Notes: generated by a model not told the origin, from the letters alone. 46,701 nt of DNA from Chlamydomonas sphaeroides (GCA_001662425.1 BDDC01000493.1:5315-52015); one strand, 5' to 3'; counted from the first letter of the stretch, positions 24,311 to 36,600 are shown. Numbers and translations: made by a program.

Positions 24311-27300
24311 ATGCGATGCTGCGCCCGGCGCGCGTGGCCGCGCCGGCCAGCTGGAGCAGCGTGGCTACTCGCAATTGCGTGTCTACATATCACCTGCCAG
24401 CTTGGCATCTTAACCACTGCGGCAGCAGCTGTGGGCTCGTCGACAGCAACCGGCACGGGACACCCGGTCGACCCCCACGCCCTTGCTGACAGCGCCGGCG
24501 GGGTGCGTGGGGTCCTAGACCTTGCCGGCCTCAGAGTGTTAGCGCATAGCCATACCGTCAGGTGTCAGAGCCTTGCGTCCTCCCTCACCAACTAGGGACC
24601 CTAGGCCCTACATGCTTGTGTCCCCGTGTGGCCGCAGGCCTCCATCCCGCTCTGGATACGACACCCAGGCCGCCGCACGCTCGCCGCCCAAAAGCAGACG
24701 GTGCCCAAGCCCGACGTTGACCCTGGCGCCGGTCGCTCACCGGCTGGTCCGTTCCTGTTGGCGCTGCTGCCGTACGGGCTTAGTAACCAGATCCTGGCCC
24801 TCAAAGAAGCCGCCGCCCTGGCTTCCGTACTCAACTGGACGCTCGTGGTGTATGGATTCTGGCCGCACAGCTCCGAGCTGGCGGCAGCGGCTGAGGCTGA
24901 ATCCGGCGGTGGTGCGAGGACGCAGCGGCCGAGGGCAGGCGCCAGGCGAAGCCTGCACATTAGCAACGGCGGCCGCGGCCGCAGGGCAGACCGCGGCGGG
25001 AGCGTGGCGGCTGGGCATCTGGCGGCGGCCAGCGGAGCTGCAGCTGCCTTGGGGTACAGCCGCATCGACGGGCAAGAAAGACGTAGCGGCGAACCCTGGC
25101 GGCAGCATGGCAGCAGCGGCGGCCGCGGCAGCGGCGGCGGCATGGCCGGCAGCGCGGCATCACACGTGCGGCAGCGGGCGCTTGCGGAGGAGCAGGCAGT
25201 GGCTGGAGCCGCTGCGGGACTCATACCCTACGACCTGGTGTTTGACCGGTGAGGGGCACACTTTAACATGGACAAGTGCGGCTGGCATCAGTTGCCGGGG
25301 CTCGGACGCCGTCCCCTTCGCCCTCACCTCTCAAAGCGTGGCTCTAGCCCTTGCTGCGTGGCCCTCGTCCTGCGCCCAACGCGCCATGCTCCGCGCGCCG
25401 CGCGCCGCGTCCCTCGCGCTACGCTGCATGGCCCTTGTTTGTCCCCTCGCCCTTGCCGTGTGGCCTGCACCCTCGCCCTGACTTGCCCCGCGGCCGTGTA
25501 CAGCTGCTCGCATCATTGCCCTCGCCCCGCACCGGGGCCTCGCTTGATCCCCGCACCCCTCAGCTCCTGCTGCGAGCCGAGGGCCCAAAGGTTCCCACCC
25601 CTTGCGTCTACCCTCGCCCCTCGCATACCACGGGGCCGCGGCCAGACGGGGCCCTTGCCGCGAGCCCCTCGGCCCTCGGCCCTCGCTTCGTGCTCTTGTT
25701 TTGTTGCTGTTGCATGGCCCTTCCCCATTGTGGTCCTCGCGCCGCTCCGTCCCTCAGGCCCCTCGCCTTCGCCGTGCCCTGGCCACCTTTTTCGCTTCCC
25801 CTTCCCCCCCCCCATCTCCCTGGCTCTCTCCCTGACCGGCCACCTTCCGACCCCCGTCCCCGCTGTCGACAGGCGCTCGCTGGACCCCGTGGTCCGCGTC
25901 ATCACCCTGGACGAAGCGGTACACCAGTACGGCTGGCAGGACAGGTACGGCACCGCACATGCGCTGGTGGGCCCTACCTGGGGTGGGCGTTCGCCGGAGG
26001 AGTGAGCATAAGGGACGGGGTGCGGGGGTGGCAGGGGCGTCAGCAAAGCATGAGGGGACCGTCTCGCCCAGCAAGTGTGAGGCCACCCTCCGCAAAGGCG
26101 GCACTGCGCCATGATGCCGCCCCTGGGCCGCCCCTGCACCTGTGGCGTGTTGATGCTTATGTTGACGCGCCTTGAACAGGGCCCCGCCATGTGCCCCCAC
26201 CCGACGCCTGCCCTGCCGCGCCCTGCCGTAATCCCCAACCCCCGCCAGGCGGCCTGCCGCGCTGCTGTCTGTGAGCCCTCTGCACCGACCCCTGTGCCTG
26301 CCCTACCTCGCCCTCCGCCCTCCCCCCGGCCAGGCGGCCTGCCGCGCTGCTGTCTGTGAGCCCTCTGTCGGGGCTGGGCAACACGCTGGAGAAGGCGCAG
26401 GGGGCGGGGCTGCTGGCGGCCAAGGGGCTCAAGGCGGTGCGTAACCACGGCTGGAGGTGGGTGGAGGGAGGTGGGAAGGGGGGAAACGGGGAAAGGGGAC
26501 GAGCCGGTAGAATGAAGGCGCTGGGCCATTTCATCTTGGATACAGGGGAGTGATGGAACGCACGCGGGGTGGGAGTGGGTCCAGCCGACTTGGTACGGCA
26601 TGCGGACTAGGCCATGGCGCCGGGAGCAGCGCACGGAGGCAGCGTACAATTGCAACGGATGCCGGGCAGAGTGTCCGCCGCCCATGTCAGGCTCGAACCC
26701 CCCCCCCCGCACCGCGGCAGGTGCGACGCCAAGGGCCTCGACTGGCTGCGCTCCGCGGCGGCCTCTGCCGGCGGGCCCTGGCTGGCGCTGTTCGCCTACC
26801 GGCGGGTGGTGCCTCAGGCTCGCAGCTCGGGGCGGGCCTTCGCCAACGACAGCAGCCCCTGCGCGCGGGCCTTCCACCAGGTGTGCGTGGGAGCCGGGCG
26901 CTGGCATCGGGCGTGGGGGCGGGGACACTTGTCGAGGCGGGGTGTTTGGGGCGCGCCTTTGGGCAGGGCGTAGGGGGGCGGGCGTTGGTGGGGGCGGGGC
27001 GTTGGGGGGTGGTTGTTGGGGCCAGATGTTTTAGCTGGGCAGTGATGCGAGCGTTGGGGGCGAGCGCTAGGGGCGGGCGTTGGTTGCGGGCGTTCGGGGC
27101 AGTCGCGCCCTCGGCGCCGACAAAGGTCTCACACCTAGGCGGTGCCTTGTGGGTCACAGGCCTCCCTGTCGTGCGCTGCTCCCTGGTGGCGTTGCACGTT
27201 CGGCTCCATGCGACCTGGACGCCACCGTATGCCCCCTATGTAAATGTATCATGTATACATATATATGTGAAGCTCCAGTTAAGCTTGACCGCCGCCACGT

Positions 27301-29276
27301 ATGCCCGGCCCCCCGCCACCCCGGTGCCCGCAGGTGACGCTGCACCTGGCCCGGTCGCCCCTCGTCACCGCCACGGCGCGAGACTTCATGGAGCTGGCGC
27401 TGAGCAGCGCGGGCGGGGCAGGCGCGGCCGGGGCAGGGGCAGGCGGGCAGCGGCAGTCCGGGGCGGCCGCGCTCTCCTCCTCCCCCTCCCGCGCCCCTGC
27501 CCTCGGCGGCGGCGGCTACTACGTGGCGCTCCACGTGCGCCCCTACCCGGACGCCTGCCTGGAGCACTGGGTCAGCAGCACCTGGCCGCTGGACCCGGCC
27601 ACCGCGGCCAAGGTGCGCCGCAGCCGCAGAGACGCACACGCGGACAATGGGGGGCACCGAGGGGGGAGGCGCGCAGTGCACTGCAGTGCAGCGCACTGCG
27701 GGGCGACCCGGGTTGGTGTGCCGGCCCCGCCGGTGGGGAGGAAGGAAACCTGCGCCTGCCCAGCCAGTGTGAAGCGCTCTGCATGCACACGCTCCCCTCC
27801 GCTTGCCCTTCCCTTTACCCACCCTCCAGGTCTGCCGCAACCCGGCGCTGCTGGCCCAGATGGTGCCGCTGGTGAGGGCCGCGGCGGCGCGGCACCTAGC
27901 CGCGGCCGCAGTGGCGCAGGCGCAGGGTGCTGGGGAGGAGGAGGAGGCGCTGGAGGCCAGCGGCCCCCGGGGCGGCGGCGGCGGCGGCGGCGTGGCGGTG
28001 TTCGTGATGGCGCACCCGCGGGTGCGGGACGTGGTGCGGAGGGAGGTGCGCCGCCTCTGGGCGCTGCCGCCGCCGCCCGCGCCGCCCTCGCCGCCGTGGC
28101 GGCAGGACAACGACGCCGGCGGAGATGCCGACGGCAAGGCGTCAGGTGCGGAGGGCTGCGCAGCAGTGGGCTGCACCGCTTTGCTGTGACCCAACACACA
28201 CCGCTAGTGCTCAGTCGCCGTCGCCACATTCCATCCACTCCCGGTACTCCCCCACCGCCCCCACCGCCCCGAACCCCCTCGGGCACAGCTGCGGCGGCCG
28301 GCGGCGCGGCTCCCGGTCCCTCGCTGTTCTTCCTGGACGTGGCCGACCTGCCGTCGGAGCTGCGGCACCAGGTGGGGCTGCGGCCGTGCCGCTTCAAGCA
28401 TGTTGGATCTGTGCTGTACGGCCCATAGCTAGCCTGTGGCTCATGCGGATTACGCTGAAAACGTGATTGCACATAGTGGTACCATACCCATACCCATACA
28501 CATGCGACTGGCGGCCTTGTTTGGTGTGGATGGCGCGCTCGGAGCTGCGGCGGCAGATGGGGTGGGGCCCATGGACACCAGCCGTACGACGCCCGCGCGG
28601 GTGCTTCCCTGTCATTGCGCCATGGGCTTGCGGGCCGCTGCCGCTCCGGCGCTCTTGGTTGGCGACGAGGCTGTTGTAGTAGTGGAAACACAGGTGGGGT
28701 GGGTGCTCCCCTTCCGTCGCGGCGCACAGTCGGCATGCCACGCATATGGTCGTCGATGTCATGAGAGAACCTGGTGAGAGGCACGTACCTATCTTCTTGT
28801 CAGACGGATACATGTTTTATCAGAAGCGCGCGGCCTGCCAACTCTGCCACGCATCGAATCCCGTCGCCTCAGTCCCGCACCCTCTCCCACCACAATCCCG
28901 CACCCTCTCCCACCACAATCACGCACCCTCTCCCACCCCAAATCCCGGTCCCTCTCCCACCACAATCCCGCACCCTTTCCCACCCAAACCCTGCACCCTC
29001 TCCCATCCAAATCCCACCCAACCGCCCGCCCAGGTGGCTGCCAACAGCCTGCTGTCGCTGGTGGAGCAGGAGGCCTGCCGCTCCGCCGCCGTGTTCGTGG
29101 GCACGGCCGCCTCCTCCATCAGCGTGCACGTGGCACAGGAGCGGGCGGCGGCGGACGCGGAGGCGGACGCGGGGCGGGCCGATGGTGGGGGCGGTGGCGA
29201 TGAGGCGGAGGGCCGCGGCGCGGCGCGGCGGCAGGGGAAAAGCAGCGCGGTGGAGCGCGTGACGGTGTTGCTGTGA
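24311..29276 (+). CDS. O-fucosyltransferase-family protein, type II membrane, 9 exons, 683 aa
   Basis: Probable GDP-fucose-type protein O-fucosyltransferase-like enzyme of the secretory pathway. Exons: 24311-24502, 24638-25248, 25873-25944, 26361-26456, 26721-26880, 27334-27612, 27830-28145, 28289-28371, 29034-29276; all junctions keep frame and sum to 684 codons. Residues 15-36 form a hydrophobic stretch after Arg-rich residues, a signal anchor typical of Golgi glycosyltransferases. The family's N-terminal motif appears as PYGLSNQILALKEAAALA near residues 109-126. The HxR motif is HVRPYPD at 444-450. The C-terminal motif LVEQEACRSAAVFVGTAASS lies at 612-631, where relatives usually read DQ..C...F.G...S. 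Low-complexity Ala/Gly inserts lie between blocks. Acceptor and exact function are unknown. The start rests on the signal anchor and a phase-0 junction; a further upstream exon cannot be excluded. Confidence 0.87.
26244..26367 (+). repeat. Duplicated 39-bp segment carrying the exon 4 splice acceptor
   Basis: The same 39 bases occur at 26244-26282 and 26329-26367, an 85-bp offset. Each copy contains the CTGTGAG|C acceptor context. The second copy is the one that keeps frame in the O-fucosyltransferase model. Use of the first would add 85 nt and shift frame. Confidence 0.75.
28873..29030 (+). repeat. Pyrimidine-rich minisatellite in the last intron
   Basis: Units of about 23-24 bp based on CGCACCCTCTCCCACCACAA are repeated about six times with drift, directly before the acceptor at 29033 of the O-fucosyltransferase gene. 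The repeat effectively forms a very long polypyrimidine tract. Confidence 0.8.
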
Positions 29277-29308
29277 GGACGTACGGGCGGGGCGCAGTGG
29301 TGCAACGC

Positions 29309-29313
29309 TGTAA
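29309..29313 (+). promoter_or_regulatory. Poly(A) signal TGTAA
   Basis: TGTAA, the usual chlorophycean polyadenylation signal, lies 33 bp after the stop codon of the O-fucosyltransferase-like gene. A second TGTAA is at 29702-29706 and could end a longer 3' UTR. Confidence 0.55.
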
Positions 29314-30021
29314 GCAGTCCTCTCCTCTGGTTTGAAGTCTGCTGCTGCCATGACGTTCGTTACCGAGTGTGAACGAAGCGGGCTGTAGGACGCGGGGGGC
29401 TGCGGGAAGCTGGCCCCCAACGGCGTGCGGTGCGGCGCAGCTTGCTTCAACAGGCCGGGTGCTTGTCTGCTTAAATGCCGCCCGCCCCCGCCTCCAGCAG
29501 GGAACACGCGTTGCCCACACACATGCTCGCTGCCGTCATGCACCACATGAACGGCCGCTGCTGAAGCGGCCAGGGACATGCAAGCGAATGTGCAGGGATT
29601 GACGCTAGGAAGACCCCAGCATGCGTCCTGTCGAGCTCGGGCCGTGCCGACGACCTCTGCGCCTTATGGGAGAAGGGCTCCCCTGGGCTCAACCCCAGCG
29701 CTGTAACGGATGGGCGCGTTGGGCGCTCGGGTGGCCGGGCGCTCGGGTGGCCGGGGGCGCGTTGGGCGCTCGGGTGGCCGGGGGCCGCGGATGGGCACAG
29801 GTGCCCAACGCCAGAGACGCAGGTGACAAAACAGCCCCGCGCATCACGTCCCCAGCCTTCGTCCCATCCCGCCGATGAACACGGGGGCCCCCACGGGGGC
29901 ATCACGTCCGTAGGCTACCTTCGTTCAAGGCATGCTGTATCATGTGTAGGTCCTTGGTGTTGCCAAAGTGCAGTTAGTGCACCCACTCAGCAGGGAATGC
30001 TTGGGGCCTTGGGCGCGAAGA
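29314..30021. other. Intergenic spacer with minisatellite
   Basis: No gene seen. GGGCGCTCGGGTGGCCG-type units repeat at about 29718-29792, and a CACGGGGGCCCC imperfect palindrome lies near 29880. The right end is the breakpoint of the inverted copy of the coiled-coil gene. Confidence 0.5.
29718..29792 (+). repeat. GC-rich minisatellite
   Basis: Units of GGGCGCTCGGGTGGCCG repeat three to four times with small insertions, about 230 bp from the breakpoint of the inverted copy. Confidence 0.8.
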
Positions 30022-31543
30022 CCGCTGCGCCAGCCCCCGCGCCGCGGCCAACACCTTCGATGAGTACCAGACAACGGCCCGCCTGCACCGCCGCACGCCG
30101 CCACCCACCTGCTGCTCCAGCTGCTCCGCGGGCAGCTGCGGCCAGCCCCGCGGCCCTTGGACCCCGCCGCCGCCGCCGCCGCGACCGCCGCCGCCGTCGG
30201 CGAACGCCCCCTCGCGGGGCGCTGCCGGCGGCACCGCGCCACCATCGCCGGCGCCAGCTCCGCCGGCAAAGAGCTCACGGGCCTGGCGCAGCTGTGCGTC
30301 CTCGGCCTCAGCCTCCAGCCGCGCCGCGAGCTGCCGGTGGCGTGACGCTGCCGCCAGCGCGCGCGCCAGCTCGACCTGGCGTGGTGGGCGGCATCCGTCA
30401 GCAAGCTCAGCGCCCATCCAGCAAGCCGCATAGCGTGCCGTGCGAGCATTGCCCCAGCCGCCCAACTCATGCCCAACCCGAGAGCCCACCCGTCCCCGCC
30501 AGTCTACCCAACCTCTGGCCCATTATTGCAGCCACAAAAGTACAGGGCCCACCCACCCCATGGCCCACCCACCGCCAGCTCCTGGTCAGCCTGCCGCGGA
30601 GCCCCCGCCAGCAGCAGCTGCGCGCGCGACGCCGTGCCGTGCAGCAGCAGCAGCGTGGAGTCAGCCCGTCGCACGGCGTCCGAGGCCCTCGCCTCGCGCT
30701 CGCGGGAGGCCGCCAGGTCCGCGGCGAGCTGCTGCAGCCGCAGCCGCAGCCGGCGCGCGCTGGCGGCGGGAGCAGCGGGAGGCGTGGCGGTGGGTCCGGC
30801 GCCCCAGGGCGCGCCAGCGAAGGCGTCAGGGTCAAGCGCCGTTGCGGTCAAGCCGCGCCCCGCCGAGCGGACGCCATGCCGGCGGCGCTGGCGGTCGCTG
30901 GCGTCGCTGCCGCCGTCGCTGCTTGAGCTGTCGCTGCCGCCGCTGCCGGGACCGTGGCTTGCGCCTCTGCGGCCGGAACTACGGGCGTGGCGACGGCGGC
31001 GGCCTCCAATGCCTTCCTGGCTCGCATCGTCCTCGCCAAGCGACCGCGATCGCCGGCTGCCGTAGCCATCAGTGTCGGCGCCGCGTCCGCGGCTGTGCCG
31101 TTACACGCGGGCGCGGCCGTGGGCGCGCCGCGAACAAGCGCTGGCGCTGCGACCCCGGCGGCGCCGCTGGTCGGACGCGCCACGCCCCGAGTCGAGCTCA
31201 TCAAGATCCAGATCATGTTCGAGATCTGGATCCAGGCTGCCGAGTGAATCGACCTCCGCATCCTCCACATCCGACATGCTGCGCCTGTCCCGACGTTGCC
31301 CGCGGCGCGCGGAAGGAGGCGACACCGAGCGGCCGGCGCCGCGCCTGGCCTTGCCCCGCTTGCTCGCGAGTGCGGCAGCCGCCGCCGAAGCGGACCTGAG
31401 CAGCAGCCTTCGCCGATACGCGGCTGCCTCGTCCCGAGCCTCACGCAGGCGCCTGCGCATCACCCGCAGCTCGTCCTGCCCCGAGGCTGCACCGGCCTCG
31501 GGCCGCTGCTGCACCGCTTGGAGTCCCGCTGGCGCAGCCCCAG
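30022..31543 (-). pseudogene. Inverted partial copy of the coiled-coil gene
   Basis: Read on the minus strand, this segment matches 9279-10793: the last two thirds of exon 19, intron 19, all of exon 20 and about 84 bp of intron 20. Identity is high by eye (mid-90s percent). Because intron sequence is included, the copy arose at DNA level, not by reverse transcription. It is broken: a T-to-A change at the codon read at 31103-31101 makes a TAA stop in the Arg/Ser-rich part. A 4-bp insertion lies in the intron, and no start, promoter or flanking exons are present. The 5' breakpoint of the copied sequence is at 31543 (source 9279). It could still be transcribed as antisense-like RNA to the parent gene. 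Confidence 0.9.
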
Positions 31544-32906
31544 AACCCCACGGCTGGAGGACGGCGGTGCACCTGCATCGCCTCTACCCGAGCACGGCGG
31601 CGCTCTGGCAGCTTCTAGCTGCCGCTAGTACAACACTACCACGCACTCCGTCGAGGCCTTAGCCCGGATGGGGCGTTCTCCGGGCCCTCTCCGCCCGACG
31701 GACCTACCGACATGCAAACCCGCCGACCGACCCCAGACGTACACAAGGACGCAAGTCAGCCTCAATATGACTGCCGCAAGAGTGCGTTGTTCAATAAGGT
31801 CCACTGGATTCAATTGTAAGTGGTATTTTTTCTTGCGGCATGTTGTCGTTGTTTGACGACCTAACGCAATGCGATGGATCCGCCTAAGCGCTGCAGCAGT
31901 GGGCAACAACCACAAGGAACGGGGATGTGGCGTTTTGGTACGGTTGCAGCCGTGCCCGAGTCTTCTGCGACACGCGCCGTGTTCTAGTAGTTGATATGCT
32001 TTCTAGGTGCTCGAAACGGCAGAGTTTCGTGGCGCTCGTGCGATTACGGCATTTCGCGCACCAACGCAATACAATACGTGATGTAAGTCTGTCCGCAGCC
32101 CATAAATGCAGACCGGCGACGATAATCGTCAAACACATTGCAACTGCGACCAACCCCGATTGCGACACCCGGGACAGTAAGGGACTTTTCGCCGTGCGAC
32201 ATGACGGACCTGCGGACGGAGCGGTAGGAGGAATGGCACCCGGAGCCGGGGCGTCGCCGCTTCGTACAGCCGCCAGCGGCAAATAAAGCGGCCGGCGCAC
32301 CTGCAAGCCATCGCCACCAGGCAGGTTCAGGAGGCGCAAGGATGCGGCGCAGTGCTTGTGGCGCACCAGCAGCCCTGAGCCCGTGCACCAGGGGAGAGCC
32401 CGTCTCCCCTGCCGTGCACGCTACGCACCAGCAGTAGCTCCGCGCCGTCTGGCAGCAGTCCCAGGCCCTGTGACTTTGGGAATGAGGATCGGCAGGTAGT
32501 GCGGCCTCGTGTCGATCGGCCGGCGCTGTGTCGAATCTCAGGGGCACACACGGACCCAAGCCCACGTACCTCACACGCACACGAGCGGCACGTGCGGCGG
32601 AGGCACAGCTCCTTCATGCGCCACTGCACAGCAGGCAGACGCGAGGGGCAAGGCGGTGGCCACGACGCTGGTGCGGCGCTTCATTACCAGGCCGTCCGGC
32701 CATCCGGCAGTCTTGCTACGGCGGTCGCAGTGCTTCCGTCCGCATGTAATGCGCGCGGTGCACCTCACAACCCGCGCAGCGCGCGACTCAGCGCCCGTCC
32801 TGGCGGCGTGCGAATGTTCACCGCGCCCGAGCTGCACGTGGAGGGCTTGGCAACACCAGGCGGCATGATTGGCGTATCCTGTCGGGACAAGCGGTGTGTC
32901 GCAGCT

Positions 32907-32975
32907 GCGATGCCTACGTTGTTGTTGCCATGGCGGTGATTCGCGGCTCCGGCGTTAACAACAACGTAGGCATCG
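32907..32975. repeat. Inverted repeat, about 20-bp arms
   Basis: The sequence starting GCGATGCCTACGTTGTTGTT at 32907 is the reverse complement of the segment ending at 32975, with a loop of roughly 28 bp. Its right arm overlaps the left end of the next palindrome by the GCATCGC motif at 32969-32975, so the two hairpins are mutually exclusive at that point. Confidence 0.85.
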
Positions 32976-33054
32976 CTAGCACCCCAGCGCCCCGACCGCT
33001 GCCAAGAAACGTTTCTTGGCGGCAGCGGTCGGGGCGCTGGGGTGCTAGCGATGC
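32970..33054. repeat. 85-bp near-perfect palindrome
   Basis: Arms 32970-33010 and 33011-33054 are reverse complements with no spacer. The only difference is one extra 3-bp unit (GGC) in the right arm. Such a structure can extrude as a cruciform or form a stable RNA hairpin. Confidence 0.93.
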
Positions 33055-33667
33055 GCCGCATACGCATGCGCGTTTTGCCCTCGTGAGGCTACTTCCGGGT
33101 TGGCGCTGGGGCCCCTTGCGCAGTGTCCGGACAGGTACGCCGCGCCTCGGGAGGGGAGGGAAGGGGAGGGGCGACGTGCGGTGAGGGGAGAACTTCCCCG
33201 CCGGGTATGGTTGCGACACCGATGCCGGTTCTACATGGAGCAGCACTGGCAACATGCATATTGCAAGATTCCAGCCAACGGGCATCGTTGCTACTGGCGT
33301 CTACAGGCAGCAGGACGAAGGTACCGATGCCAAAGTCGCGCGCTTCTTCCAAGATGATCTGCTTGTAAACCACAAGCTTCATGTAGATGACCTGCACATA
33401 TATCGCGACGACGTATGGTAGCGCATGTGCGCATCGGCGTAAGCCCATCGGGTAATGATTAACCGCCCTGTTTCGGACAAATGCATCCATGCAGTCACCT
33501 TCGCTCTGCATAGGTCGCTGTGACGCCTGTCGCCGTAAGTGTACGCTTTAAGTGTCGCGACACCGTTTCGGCGTCGTCACTTCACTTCCGGTTGCTCAGT
33601 AGTGCTGCTCGCACCCACACCTGCGATCAGCGGACTGGATGTCGCGTAGCATATTTGCGCCAACAGC

Positions 33668-36600
33668 ATGGCAATGAGGCATGCTAGGCCAACGAGCCTG
33701 ATGATGTCGCGGCGCTGCTGTTTTGCGCTTTGCGCGCTGGCGCTGGCTGTCGCGATGATTGGCAGGAACCATCTGACTGATGCCCAACCGGTTCGATGTA
33801 AGGGTTCATCGGCAGACGTTGTGTGCTTACAGCGAGCAGCACGTCGCTGCAGCGTTGCTCATCGCGCGCTGTTCTGTCACGACAGGGTCCGTGAGCCTCT
33901 ACAACAACATCTCCAGGTCTTCAAACCAAACCGAGGTCTACGAAGGTTTAGTCGTCCTGACGAGCAGCGGCGTGACAAGTGGCAACAAGACGATATGCAG
34001 GTACAGGAGGCACAGGTGCTCGGAAGGTCCCAGATGCATCAGGAGACATGTGTTGTCGTCTGGGAGAGGCGGGGATGAGGGGTGCAAGGGGAGGCGGCGA
34101 CCAGGGGAGGAGGAACGGAGGGCGAGCGAGGAGGTGGCGACCAGGATGGGAAGGCGCGTGTGGTTTGGTGCGTGCGCTGTAGGCACGCGATATTGACACG
34201 AACACTATTTGCAGTAGCCAGTGTGACACGTCGATTCTATACCGTTCCCGACTCGCACTGCCCAGTTACGCACCTGCCGGCGTACCGCCACCGCCATGCC
34301 GTGACTGCTGGTTGCAGTGATTACTTTGACGTGAACGACGCTCGCGTGCTGTGCCGAGAGCTGAAACTGCCATCGACACGTAAGCTAATGGCCTACAGGC
34401 TCCACATACCAGCAGACATTGACACCTTACTTACGATTCCATACAGGGGCGGCGATAACACCAGACGCATGGGTCGTCTACGGCCTTGGTATTGCCCGCG
34501 ATGAGAAGACGACGGCTTTCAATGAGACCGCGTCTGCAGAGTTGGTGCGCTCAGCTGCTTGGGATGTATGGCTGCTGCGCAATGTATGTATGGCGACATA
34601 TGCACCGAGATACGTTACGAACGCTCCTCGTTTCCCTCCTATCTCTCCCATGCTCCGCACTGAAGGCTGCGAGGCTTCTCCCCAAGGTCAGGCGGGCAGC
34701 GGCGCATGCAGTGATTTGCCGTACATCGCACACATGCGCTGTACAGCGCATGGCCGCGCCGCCGGTCATTGATAGCTCGCACCGCGCATGCAGCGCGCAT
34801 CGGCCACGCTTGCTCAATGTGCGCATTGCCGCGCCGGCAAGAAGAGCTCGCCCTGCCGCAGATTGGCGTGACCAACGTCCGTTGCCTCGGCAACGAGTCC
34901 AGCATAAGCAACTGCCCCTGGTAAAATGTACAGCTCGGGCGTTGGCGAGTTTGTTGCATCACAGACAACCCTCGCCATTATGAGGCCCACGCCCGTCCCA
35001 AGGGCGCCCTGCAGCATCCGCGCAACCCTGACACTCTGCGAAGCGCGCATGCAGATGAGAATGTCCTTTTGTGTCCACGCCGCTCGGCGCGCAGGGATGG
35101 CTTTAACGCCACCAACACGACCATACGATGCCCCGTCACGGACATGGTCGGGATCAAGTGCTACCACGGTACGGACCCAGCTGATGGCGGGCGCATGTTG
35201 GCGCACGCCCAGGCCCACGCACCACCTCCCAACAACCCCGCCGCCCTCCCTGCCTCCCCTCCGCCGCCCCACAGACGACTACACAGGTCGGCTGCCGCAT
35301 ACATGAGACCCCGGGGCGGCAGCGGGCGTGCGAGCAGGGCCTAGGGTGCAGCGTGCGAGCTGGGCGCATGCGTGCCTTGCAGCAGGGCCCGCCGCGCGCT
35401 GCACGCGGATTGCGATCATGCCAGCTGCCTGTAACCCGGGCCGAAGCCCTCGCCGCTTTGACGCCGCACTGTATGTGCCGGCTTGCTCCCTCGCCTCCCG
35501 TCCGCCGCAGTGCGCCTCATGACCAACACCTCCACGACCGCCACCGCGAGCCAGAACAGAGAGGGCCGCGTAGAGGTCTGGAAGGACAAGGGGTGAGCGC
35601 TCAACGTGCCCTTGCCCCCGGAACCCTGGGCCGTGAAGCTTCGGCCGCCGCGTCAGGCGCAAGGGGCTCTCTGTGGGCTCACCGCTGCCGCCGCCTGAGC
35701 CCCTGCTGCTGCGTTTGCCTTGCCTGTTTAACCCGACGTTTGCAGCTGGGGGCTCGTGGGCGACACCGGCTTCACACGGGCCAGTGCCGAGGTCATATGC
35801 CGGCAGCTCAACCAAAGCTGGAGCGGTGCGGCGGGTGGCCCCGGGACTGGGGCTGTGGGCTGCGGCCCCGCGCGCTGGGCCGGATGGTCGCGCAGGTCGT
35901 GGCAGGGCTGTGTGGCCGGGTCGGTCGGTCGGGGCCGTGGCGCTGGGTGCATGTGGGCAGCGGCACGGGGCCGATGGGGCCGTGACGGGGCCGATGGGGC
36001 CGTGACGGGGCCGATGGGGCCGTGACGGGGCCGATGGGGCCGAGCGGCACGGCGCTGGAAGCGCTGCTCGCGACCGCGCCGGGGCACGCATGAGCCCAGC
36101 CGCAGCATGTCACTGTCGGCGCCCGCCGCTGGCCGGACTGTACAGGAGTGCGCATCACAGCTGGCGGCAACGAGCCCTACGGCAACACCTCGATGAGGGT
36201 CAAGATCAACAGTAGGTCGGGCGGGCCGCCGGCCTGCGCCCCTTGGGGGGTCACGGGCTGCCAGACCCCTCGCCAGCCCCGCCTTGGCCCCGCTGCCGCA
36301 CCGCTGTCGTACGGTCTCGACCTCGCCGACGGCCGTACCACTGCCGTACGGACCCACAGACGTCAACTGCGAGGGCACCGAATCGAGTGTTGGCCTGTGC
36401 AAGCACGAGTCGGACGCCGTGTCCAACCTGCTGGGCAAGCCGGTGTCGCTGCAGTGCTACGAGCCCGACCTCACCGCCAGGCTGGTGGGCGGCGCCCATC
36501 CCTCCGAGGGCCGGCTGGAGGTCTACTTCGACGGTCAATGGGGCACGGGTGAGCGACGGACGATGCCTAGGGTGGCGCTATTGCAAGTTAACAAGATTGA

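Larger units (their letters stand above)
31544..33667. other. Intergenic region with foldback DNA
   Basis: No supported gene on either strand, and GC is lower than in the genes. It contains the overlapping inverted repeats at 32907-33054 described separately and a 12-bp palindrome GTGTCGCGACAC near 33554. The last few hundred bases presumably contain the promoter of the SRCR/GH18/lectin gene, but no TATA box is evident. Confidence 0.5.

Noticed and set aside
25513..26928. Minus-strand open frame of 471 codons
   Set aside because: It runs antisense across four introns and exons of the O-fucosyltransferase gene, whose motifs and phases are convincing on the + strand.
28372..28427. Read-through end of the O-fucosyltransferase at TAG 28427
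   Set aside because: The read-through would omit the conserved C-terminal EQEAC...VFVG...SS block, which is joined in frame by the GT at 28372 and AG at 29033.
27543..28784. Minus-strand open frame of 413 codons
   Set aside because: It crosses exons 6-8 of the O-fucosyltransferase gene on the opposite strand and has no recognisable domain.
29823..30926. Plus-strand open frame of 367 codons, Arg/Pro-rich
   Set aside because: It is the antisense reading of the inverted gene copy; the same frame is open opposite the parent exons at 10201-10758.
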